From: Clostridia bacterium
GTDB lineage: Bacteria; Bacillota; Clostridia; Christensenellales; Borkfalkiaceae
Direction: 5' to 3'
Assembly: GCA_029052615.1 (NCBI GenBank)
Contig: JAIDIR010000326.1
Coordinates: 1 to 5,450, forward strand
Length of the DNA stretch: 5,450 nucleotides
Made by a program: the position numbers and the translations under genes. Positions 1 to 5,450 of this stretch are shown here, one piece after another. The first letter of the stretch is position 1. Each line of letters opens with the position of its first letter. Below the pieces are notes generated by a model. That model was not told the DNA's origin, made no database searches, and saw only the letters and a list, made by a program, of their open reading frames with translations.

Positions 1-419
1 GTGCATATTATGGGCGTGGACGAATTATATTGCAGCTTGGGCGTATAAACGCAGTCCTTGTGCGTGGAGCAGTTGCTTGCCGTAACCTCCACCGTCCTCT
101 TTGCGGTATCCACCAAAACGTCGTTGTACCCCTTTTTACCGTCGGTATAAAAGCGTATGGTAAAGCGTCCGTTTTCGACCTCGCCCACCTCTATATTGTC
201 CTTTAAAATAATTTCAGACTTGCCCTCTTCAAAGTCGTAGGTAAACGCCTGCTCGCCCCTGTAGGAAAGGTAAAATCCGTCCAGAGCGGATTTATCCCTG
301 CCGACGGTAAACGCGATTATAAGCACCACGGAGGTTACTATTACCGCGCCGAACGCTATTAAATCCCATACGGAAAACCATTTGGATTGTTTTATTTGTT
401 CAATCTTTTTCAGCGACAT
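1..419 (-). CDS. Membrane-anchored NusG domain II protein (partial, C-terminus outside window)
   Basis: The frame opens with ATG at 419-417 and stays open to the left edge, giving 139 visible residues. A short charged N-terminus (MSLKKIEQIKQSKW) is followed by one membrane helix at about residues 18-39, then an outside domain. Its end has the NusG domain II pattern: a V-D-T-A-K-R-T-V-E-V strand, then C117, C123 (spacing NCSTHKDC) and a PIIC at 136-139; family members usually continue with a P-H/N-K-L-type strand, which would lie beyond the window. The family occurs widely in Firmicutes beside apbE and RnfC- or Gx-transporter-like genes; its biochemical role is not well established. The ATG lies one base after the apbE stop codon and has no clear Shine-Dalgarno, so translation is probably coupled to apbE. 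The region between helix and cysteines seems longer than in the short family members I know. Family assignment is fairly secure, function is not. Confidence 0.8.
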   Translation of the reverse strand, partial: MSLKKIEQIKQSKWFSVWDLIAFGAVIVTSVVLIIAFTVGRDKSALDGFYLSYRGEQAFTYDFEEGKSEIILKDNIEVGEVENGRFTIRFYTDGKKGYNDVLVDTAKRTVEVTASNCSTHKDCVYTPKLQYNSSTPIIC

Positions 420-420
420 T

Positions 421-1608
421 TTACAACACGATTTTACCGTTCTGCACGGTGTTCAAAATTTTATAAGCCGGATTATTGACAGTCGCCTCGTCGGGACAGT
501 TGGTAATTACTCCGCACCCCTCGCCCTCTTCTATCAGCATAACCACCTTTCTGTCGGAAAGATTATCGTTGATATACTGCACCGCCTTTTGCTTGCCCAT
601 TGCGGAAAGCGCCGTCGTAAGCGCGTCGTTTTCCACCGCAGAGCCGCCCGCAACCGTTACCGACGCAATTCCCGTGCGTATGGGAGCGCCCGTGTACGGA
701 TTGATTATGTGGCAGTATATAACGCCGTCGGCAATGAAATTCTGCATATAGTCGCCGCTTGTGGAAAGCGTTACGTCCTGCAGCTTTAACGAAATATAAT
801 TCCCAGCGCCGCGAGGGTCGCGTGCGGAAACGGTGTAGTCGCCCGTCTTGTTGAATGCGTATTTTTTAATCGCCATACTCGACGTACCGAAATTGAAGTA
901 GCCGCACTTGATGCCCGCCTCGTCAAGCATCTCGTTTACCTTATCCGCGCACCAGCCCTTGGCTATTCCGCCCAGGTCTATGCGCAGGGAATATTCCCTG
1001 TCGTCCCCCTCGACTTTAACCGTTTCAAGGGGCTTGGTCGCGTAATACTTGCCGTCCGATTGACTTAAAACCACGCCGCTATAATACGATGAAAGCTGTT
1101 GAAAAGCGGTCACGTATTTTTCGTCGGGAAGGGTACCGAAGCCGTCCAGAGCGCCCTCCCTGTCGTAAGGCATCTTCTCGCGCAAATCAGCTAATGAAAG
1201 TCCGTACGTAAAGCGATACAAGTCCTCGCAATACCATACGGCGGGATTGAAATAGCCCTCCGTCTTTTCGTAAATGCGCTTTGATTCCGAAAGCACCTCG
1301 TAAGCCGTTTTATCAATCTCGACCGTAGCGCCCGCTTCCGCAACGTTGAAATTATAGATACAGCTTCCCGCAATCGTTGCGATCAGCGAGTTTTCGGTTT
1401 CCGTCAGAAAGGTCTTTACCCTGTCCGAAAGACTTGCAAAATCCTCCTTACTGATTTCACCGACGGGAACCACGATATCGGCGTACGTTCTCATAGAATA
1501 AATCTGTTTACTATGGGACTCTTCGTTTTTATTGCAACCCGCGCACGCGCAGCCTGCCGTAACGGTTAATATAAGCGCCGCCGCACACGCGGCAATTTTT
1601 TTCTTCAT
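421..1608 (-). CDS. apbE: ApbE family FAD:protein FMN transferase, exported
   Basis: This 395-residue protein should use FAD and Mg2+ to attach FMN by a phosphoester bond to a Thr/Ser in an FMN-binding-domain partner outside the membrane. Visible ApbE landmarks in order are EGYFNP at 117-122, DLGGIAKG at 211-218, NFGTSS at 239-244 (where many members have N-x-GGN), SARDPRG at 261-267, STSGDY at 282-287, HIINPYTG at 300-307 (often HIIDP), and D328-ALT-T332, matching the metal-binding D-x-x-x-T of the family. The N-terminus is a signal peptide with cysteines C20, C22 and C25; TAGC or CAGC could act as a lipobox, so lipid anchoring is likely but the exact cysteine is unclear. ATG at 1608 is chosen because the signal peptide begins there. 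Longer in-frame starts (ATG 1626, TTG 1668) lie upstream of the predicted transcription start, and the TTG sits inside a terminator. Length is close to typical secreted ApbE proteins. It forms a two-gene unit with the NusG-II gene. Confidence 0.93.
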   Translation of the reverse strand: MKKKIAACAAALILTVTAGCACAGCNKNEESHSKQIYSMRTYADIVVPVGEISKEDFASLSDRVKTFLTETENSLIATIAGSCIYNFNVAEAGATVEIDKTAYEVLSESKRIYEKTEGYFNPAVWYCEDLYRFTYGLSLADLREKMPYDREGALDGFGTLPDEKYVTAFQQLSSYYSGVVLSQSDGKYYATKPLETVKVEGDDREYSLRIDLGGIAKGWCADKVNEMLDEAGIKCGYFNFGTSSMAIKKYAFNKTGDYTVSARDPRGAGNYISLKLQDVTLSTSGDYMQNFIADGVIYCHIINPYTGAPIRTGIASVTVAGGSAVENDALTTALSAMGKQKAVQYINDNLSDRKVVMLIEEGEGCGVITNCPDEATVNNPAYKILNTVQNGKIVL

Positions 1609-1614
1609 AGGCTT

Positions 1615-1643
1615 ATTATAAATCATTTTAAAAGCGTTTGCAA
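1615..1643 (-). promoter_or_regulatory. Consensus sigma-A type promoter for apbE, predicted leaderless transcript
   Basis: On the minus strand a -35 box TTGCAA (1643-1638) is followed by exactly 17 bases and a perfect -10 box TATAAT (1620-1615). Only six bases (AAGCCT) separate the -10 box from the apbE ATG, so transcription should begin at, or one base before, the A of the start codon. No Shine-Dalgarno precedes the ATG. The promoter follows directly after the terminator of the upstream gene, as expected for a new transcription unit. The element is read from sequence; promoter activity and the leaderless start are inference. Confidence 0.7.
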
Positions 1644-1652
1644 TTAAATTTG

Positions 1653-1679
1653 AAAAAAGACCGCGCAAGGCGGTCTTTT
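1653..1679 (-). terminator. Rho-independent terminator after the lipoprotein gene (bidirectional shape)
   Basis: A perfect inverted repeat, GACCGC (1659-1664) and GCGGTC (1670-1675), with a five-base loop is extended by four A-T pairs. Read on the minus strand it ends in a run of six T. It begins about 26 bases after the lipoprotein stop codon and just before the apbE promoter, so it separates the two transcription units. The plus strand also shows a T-run (TTTT) after the stem, but no plus-strand gene ends here. Confidence 0.88.
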
Positions 1680-1701
1680 CAGTTAGGTTTTAGTGATTAA
1701 A

Positions 1702-2487
1702 TTATTTAGCTGCGTTGCTTGCCTTTATGATGAGCTGGGCATAGCTGTAATACGTGCCCGCTTCGGGCTTGGTATTTAAGTCGTTCCAGGTTGCGCCGGT
1801 GGAAATATTGCCGTCCATCCAAGGGGTAACCGACTTATCCTCTTTTGCGTCGCTGTCCCAGTTTGCGCTGCTCTTGGTAAGCTTGGTAAGATTTGCAAGA
1901 CCGTAGCTCTTAACGTAATTAACGGTTGCGTCGCGGTTCATCTTCCAGCGCGAATAGCTTTCGCCGTTTCTGTCCGTTCTCGTCCAGTAACCGTTTTCTT
2001 CCTTGTTGAGCGTTGCGTTGGTCATAACGTCGGTCTTCTTCTGACCGCCGACCGTAACGCTTATGGAATTGTTTACAACCGCCTCGTAATAAGCCTTTGC
2101 GTTCTTTTCCGCCTTTAAGTAGTCGCCCAACGTCTGGTTTGCGGGGGTGTAGTAGCCCGTAACCTCGCCGACCGTCTTATAGGTAAGAGTTAAATCGCCG
2201 TAAGAAACGGTTTTGTAATATGCGCTCGTTCCGTTCACCACTTTATCGTCGTCGGCAACGTCGGCGCCAGCCTTAATCTGCGTAGGAAGGCAAACTTCGT
2301 ACAGGCACAAATCCTTTACCATATTGCCGTTGGTTACTATTTTGGTGTATCCTACGTAGCTGCCTCCGTGAACCAGTCCGTAAGCTTCGCCCGTCTTATC
2401 GGCAGAGCAGCCTGCAAGTGCCGCTATGCCCGCCGAAAGTGATACCGCAAGAGTAACGCCCACAACCGCTTTGGTTATTTTTTTCAT
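1702..2487 (-). CDS. Lipoprotein with FMN-binding-like domain, probable ApbE substrate
   Basis: This 261-residue protein begins with a lipoprotein signal (MKKITKAVVG..., hydrophobic core, lipobox ALAGC with C27), so it should be anchored to the outer face of the membrane. The stretch at 37-68, with G-G-S-Y-V-G-Y-T-K-I-V followed by N-G-N-M-V-K-D and E-V, resembles the first strands of FMN-binding domains (the G-x-Y-x-G ... v-x-d-G-k-I-x-d-v pattern). Near the C-terminus D225 and S-T-G-A-T (229-233) match the flavinylation motif, in which the last Thr receives FMN; a helix at about 247-260 follows, as in the family. Between these parts lies a tyrosine- and lysine-rich insert of about 150 residues that I do not recognise. 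It is a single-gene unit with its own promoter, Shine-Dalgarno and terminator, next to apbE. The likely role is an outside electron carrier; lipoprotein status is solid, the flavin-binding role is probable. A plain solute-binding or structural lipoprotein is the alternative. Confidence 0.72.
   Translation of the reverse strand: MKKITKAVVGVTLAVSLSAGIAALAGCSADKTGEAYGLVHGGSYVGYTKIVTNGNMVKDLCLYEVCLPTQIKAGADVADDDKVVNGTSAYYKTVSYGDLTLTYKTVGEVTGYYTPANQTLGDYLKAEKNAKAYYEAVVNNSISVTVGGQKKTDVMTNATLNKEENGYWTRTDRNGESYSRWKMNRDATVNYVKSYGLANLTKLTKSSANWDSDAKEDKSVTPWMDGNISTGATWNDLNTKPEAGTYYSYAQLIIKASNAAK
1789..1815 (-). other. Candidate flavinylation site (D-x5-TGAT, Thr233) in the lipoprotein
   Basis: Codons 225-233 read D-G-N-I-S-T-G-A-T. 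Proteins modified by ApbE share a D-x-x-S/T-G-A-T/S motif in which the final Thr or Ser carries FMN. Here the Asp is six residues before the Gly, two more than usual, so the match is divergent. The location near the C-terminus and followed by a helix fits the domain fold. Confidence 0.5.
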
Positions 2488-2495
2488 AAAAGTTG

Positions 2496-2501
2496 CTCCT
2501 T
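2496..2501 (-). promoter_or_regulatory. Strong Shine-Dalgarno of the lipoprotein gene
   Basis: The minus strand reads AAGGAG followed by eight bases (CAACTTTT) and ATG at 2487. This supports the chosen start and contrasts with apbE and the NusG-II gene, which lack a comparable site. Confidence 0.85.
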
Positions 2502-2528
2502 AAAAACGTTTTTTTATATCCTAAAAGA

Positions 2529-2557
2529 ATTGTAACATATCGTAGTTTTACAGTCAA
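2529..2557 (-). promoter_or_regulatory. Near-consensus sigma-A type promoter of the lipoprotein gene
   Basis: TTGACT (2557-2552), a 17-base spacer and TACAAT (2534-2529) each match five of six consensus positions. The predicted start of transcription is near 2522, giving a leader of about 35 bases with the Shine-Dalgarno in it. It lies in the gap after the ABC transporter terminator, so the lipoprotein gene is expected to be transcribed on its own. Confidence 0.78.
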
Positions 2558-2580
2558 TACGGTTATTAAATTTTATTGGC

Positions 2581-2603
2581 AAAAAACGGAAATTATATTC
2601 CGT
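2581..2603 (-). terminator. Weak hairpin terminator after the ABC transporter gene
   Basis: On the minus strand ACGGAA, a six-base loop and TTCCGT are followed by a run of six T. The stem has only six pairs, three of them G-C, so termination may be leaky. It starts five bases after the ABC transporter stop codon, and a new promoter follows. Confidence 0.55.
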
Positions 2604-2608
2604 AAAAA

Positions 2609-5450
2609 TTATTCGGTGCGGAGCGCGACCACGGGGTCCTTCTTTGCAGCGGCAGCTGCGGGAATAAGTCCCGAAATGAGCGTAAGCCCAACGCTTATCG
2701 CAACCATTATAATTGCCTGCCACCAAGGCAGCGCCGCAATGCCCCAAATGCCCGCAAGCGCCACCACTATTACGTTTATGACCAGCGAGATAAGGTAAGT
2801 AACCAGTATGCCGAACACGCCCGCAACCAGACCTATAATAAACGTTTCCGCGTTGAACAGGCGCTTTATATCCTTCTTTCTCGCACCGACGGCGCGCAGG
2901 ATACCTATTTCCTTTACCCTTTCGACGACGGACACGTAGGTTATAATTCCTATCATGACAGTGGATACGACGAGCGACAGCGCGGTGAACGCGACGAGGG
3001 CGATGGTAATCATCTGAATCATAGTGTTAATCATATTGATTATCATTCCCACCGCGTCGGTATAGGTGATTTTCATGCTTGTATCGAGCTCGAACATCGT
3101 TTCGCTGACCTCGCCCGTAGCCTCGTCGGTGACGGACATACAGTAAAGCGTTCCGTTTTCGCACATCTGGTTCCACTCATCCAGATAGTCGCATACTTTG
3201 TTCTTTGCGTCGAAGTCCGTGGGGTAAATATATATTGCCGAGGGAAGCTTGCCGCCGCCCATATACGTTGCCGTAACGTGCAACAAATCGCTGGTTCCCG
3301 TACTGCTTAAACCCGAAGCCATAAGGTGCATAAAGCTGCCGCCCTCGTAAATGGCGCTGGTGCCCTTTTTCTCCGTCATAACCGTATTGCCGTCGACCGT
3401 GTCGTACGCGGTGTAGTAGAAAGAATAGGGAAGTATATCCAGATAGCCTTTATCCGAAGCCTGAATGTCCTTGACGATTTGGCTCTCTCTGCTGCTCTCC
3501 AACATATGTTTCGTCAGCGCGTTGGTATAGTAGAAACCGGGCTCGAGGCAGCTGTACGATATGCCCGACTTCTTCTGTAGAATTATCTTTACGTCAAGCT
3601 TCAAGCCCTTTTCCCGGTCAATGTTGGAATCGGCGGGGAAAGGCATGGTCATTTCGGGAGTGCCCTGCTGCTGGTTTGCTGCAGCGTATAAGAAGTTATC
3701 CGAAAGATAAGGCATATGGTAGTACCCGTTAAGATAGGGCATAAACACGCTTTCGTATTTATAATACACCTCGTCGTTGGGATACCACGTGAACTTTTTG
3801 GAATCGGGACCTATGAATTTGGTTATATCAATTCCGTTTTCGGGGTCGGCAACGCCGTTTGTTATACCGCTGCCCACAAGTCCGAGCTGTTCGTTGTAGT
3901 TGTCGTTGGTGCCGTCGTCCTCCCTGATTGCGTTGAACGCGTAGTTTAAAAATTCTTCCTGCGTGAAATAGCCGTACTGACCGAGCGCGATATCGGTTAT
4001 CATGCTGTCGTCGACTACCATTATAAGCGACTGCTTGTCGTCAAAGATTGCCTTCTTCTGCTCTTCGGTAAGTTTTTTCGCGTCGTAGGTTACGCCCGAG
4101 GAGGTTTCTGCCGCAATGATGTCGTACTGGCTTAACACGTATTCGTAGTTATCGGGCACTTCCGAGAAGGTTGAAATACTTGCTACCGTGCCCGCAAAGT
4201 TGGAATACGAGGGCTGTTCGCTTAAAATCTGGGAATACATTCCGCGTATAGCCGAAACCGACGTGATTTGCGAAGCGGCGTAATCCCCCTCGCTTTTAAC
4301 CTTGAAATCGGTATATATGTTGTTGGCAAGCGAGAAGCCGTAATCGTACTGAATTACGTGCGTCAGCTCCGCATCCATATTTTCGATATAGTGTACGTAC
4401 TGTTCGGTTATTTCGTTGGTCTTGGTGACGTCCTTTGCAAGTCCGCCCAGCGTATCCATAAGCGACTGCACGTACAGCTTGTCGTTGAGCTTGGTGATAT
4501 TGACCTTGGGCTTGGAGGAGTTGGACATATCCATCAGCGACGAAAAGTCGATTGCCGAGCGCGTTATCGCCACGGGGTTGCCCGAAAGCATATCCTCCTC
4601 CATATTCCTTATGTAGCTCTGCACGCCCGACGAAATTGCAAGCACCAGCGACACGCCTATTATGCCGATTGAGCCCGCAACCGATACCATTGCCGTTCGC
4701 TTGGACTTTGATAATAGGTTCTTCAAGCTCAGCGAAAGCGCCATACCTATTGACATTGACGTCTTTTTCTTTGCGCCCTTGTTTGTCTTTGTTTCGACTT
4801 CTACACCGCCGTCCGTTTCGGGCGTTGCAACGCTTTCAACGGGCTGCGCGCTTTCGGGCTGTCCAACCGTTTCCGCAGTCTGTTCGTCCGCGCCGTCGTA
4901 GGGCATGGTGTCGTCCACTACCTCGCCGTCTAAAAGTCTTACGATACGCGTCGAATACTGTTCGGCAAGCTCGGGGTTGTGCGTGACCATAATGATGAGC
5001 CTGTCTTTGGAAATCTCCTTCAACAGCTCCATTATCTGCACGCTGGTCGTCGAATCGAGCGCGCCCGTCGGTTCGTCCGCAAGCACTATTTCGGGGTCGT
5101 TTATAAGCGCGCGGGCAATTGCCACCCTCTGCGCCTGACCGCCCGAAAGCTGGTTGGGGCGGTTGTTGATTTTGTCCTTCAGCCCCACCTTTTCAAGCGC
5201 GTCCAAAGCCCTCTGCCTGCGCTCCTGCTTGGATACGCCCGAAATCATAAGCGCAAGCTCGACGTTCTGCAGAATGGTCTGGTGGGGTATTAAATGATAG
5301 CTCTGGAATATGAAGCCTATGGAATGGTTTCTGTAAGTATCCCAGTCCCTGTCGCCGTACTGCTTGGTGCTGGTGCCCTCGATAACGAGGTCGCCCGAGG
5401 TGTACTTATCCAGTCCGCCTATGATGTTTAAAAGAGTAGTCTTGACGCAG
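2609..5450 (-). CDS. MacB-like ABC transporter, fused ATPase and permease (partial, N-terminus outside window)
   Basis: The frame is open from the right edge to TAA at 2611-2609, giving 946 visible residues; about 40 N-terminal residues are probably missing. The ATG at 5248 is internal, because the ATPase continues upstream of it. ATPase marks in visible numbering: end of Walker A C-V-K-T-T at 1-5, Q-loop Q49 in FIFQS, signature LSGGQ at 101-105, Walker B IVLADE ending at E126, ALD at 130-132, H-loop H157. An acidic, Pro/Glu-rich linker ending in a lysine cluster spans about 182-230. The permease has one helix at 253-273, an extracellular region of about 540 residues, then three helices near 813-842, 871-902 and 911-934, with an FtsX-type cytoplasmic loop VKEIGILRAVGARKKDI and the typical DPVVALRTE end. 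As a homodimer, such proteins are usually mechanotransmission or efflux/lipoprotein-handling pumps rather than importers. The substrate cannot be read. The glycine before the Walker A lysine appears as valine. It is adjacent to but terminated before the lipoprotein gene. Confidence 0.93.
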   Translation of the reverse strand, partial: CVKTTLLNIIGGLDKYTSGDLVIEGTSTKQYGDRDWDTYRNHSIGFIFQSYHLIPHQTILQNVELALMISGVSKQERRQRALDALEKVGLKDKINNRPNQLSGGQAQRVAIARALINDPEIVLADEPTGALDSTTSVQIMELLKEISKDRLIIMVTHNPELAEQYSTRIVRLLDGEVVDDTMPYDGADEQTAETVGQPESAQPVESVATPETDGGVEVETKTNKGAKKKTSMSIGMALSLSLKNLLSKSKRTAMVSVAGSIGIIGVSLVLAISSGVQSYIRNMEEDMLSGNPVAITRSAIDFSSLMDMSNSSKPKVNITKLNDKLYVQSLMDTLGGLAKDVTKTNEITEQYVHYIENMDAELTHVIQYDYGFSLANNIYTDFKVKSEGDYAASQITSVSAIRGMYSQILSEQPSYSNFAGTVASISTFSEVPDNYEYVLSQYDIIAAETSSGVTYDAKKLTEEQKKAIFDDKQSLIMVVDDSMITDIALGQYGYFTQEEFLNYAFNAIREDDGTNDNYNEQLGLVGSGITNGVADPENGIDITKFIGPDSKKFTWYPNDEVYYKYESVFMPYLNGYYHMPYLSDNFLYAAANQQQGTPEMTMPFPADSNIDREKGLKLDVKIILQKKSGISYSCLEPGFYYTNALTKHMLESSRESQIVKDIQASDKGYLDILPYSFYYTAYDTVDGNTVMTEKKGTSAIYEGGSFMHLMASGLSSTGTSDLLHVTATYMGGGKLPSAIYIYPTDFDAKNKVCDYLDEWNQMCENGTLYCMSVTDEATGEVSETMFELDTSMKITYTDAVGMIINMINTMIQMITIALVAFTALSLVVSTVMIGIITYVSVVERVKEIGILRAVGARKKDIKRLFNAETFIIGLVAGVFGILVTYLISLVINVIVVALAGIWGIAALPWWQAIIMVAISVGLTLISGLIPAAAAAKKDPVVALRTE

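Noticed and set aside
382..789. Plus-strand open frames opposite apbE
   Set aside because: They lie antisense to a well-supported ApbE gene, show no recognisable domain and have no promoter or ribosome site that I can see.
1609..1668. Longer apbE starting at TTG 1668 or ATG 1626
   Set aside because: The TTG lies within the terminator hairpin, neither start has a Shine-Dalgarno, and both would put extra residues before an evident signal peptide.
2502..2513. Palindrome AAAAACGTTTTT in the lipoprotein leader
   Set aside because: It could be an operator, but it is made almost wholly of A and T runs beside the Shine-Dalgarno, has no second copy in the window, and would form only a very weak RNA hairpin.
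2592..2597. TATAAT on the minus strand inside the loop of the 2581-2603 hairpin
   Set aside because: No convincing -35 box lies 16-18 bases upstream, and a much better promoter is found at 2529-2557.
5246..5248. ATG at 5248 as the start of the ABC transporter
   Set aside because: The frame is open upstream and encodes the Walker A end, the Q-loop and typical connecting residues, so this Met is internal.
4268..5293. Several overlapping plus-strand open frames opposite the ABC transporter
   Set aside because: They overlap each other and the ATPase and permease on the other strand; their composition is what antisense reading of this gene would give.

Overview
The window looks like a piece of a bacterial chromosome from a Gram-positive-type Firmicute, probably an uncultured gut-type Clostridia. 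This rests on the style of the secretion signals (MKK starts, lipobox cysteines), the AT-rich intergenic regions with consensus sigma-A type promoters, the MacB-like ATPase-permease fusion with a very large extracellular domain, and the ApbE plus NusG-domain-II pairing. The taxonomic guess is inference. No mobile element, tRNA, rRNA or CRISPR signature was seen, and all four genes lie on the minus strand.

Read in the direction of transcription (right to left), the layout has three parts. (1) A long ABC transporter gene, 5450 to 2609, runs in from the right edge. It carries an N-terminal ATPase and a C-terminal four-helix permease with a roughly 540-residue extracellular part, and it ends at a weak hairpin plus T-run. 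(2) A single-gene unit follows at 2487 to 1702. It has its own near-consensus promoter, a good Shine-Dalgarno and a strong bidirectional terminator, and it encodes a lipoprotein with FMN-binding-domain features and a candidate flavin-attachment motif (TGAT). (3) Next is a two-gene unit: apbE (1608 to 421), a secreted FMN transferase driven by a consensus promoter so close to the ATG that the mRNA should be leaderless, then, one base after its stop codon, a membrane-anchored NusG domain II protein (419 to 1) that leaves the window at the left edge.

The middle and left genes fit an extracytosolic flavinylation module. ApbE would attach FMN to a threonine in the surface lipoprotein, which could then carry electrons outside the membrane. 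The NusG-II protein is a common neighbour of such genes. The ABC transporter is adjacent but separately terminated, so a shared role is only suggested by proximity.

The points most worth a second look are the predicted leaderless start of apbE, the divergent flavinylation motif in the lipoprotein, and an apparent valine in place of the invariant Walker A glycine of the ABC ATPase right at the window edge. I see no strong evidence for a wholly new system; it looks like a variant of a known redox theme.
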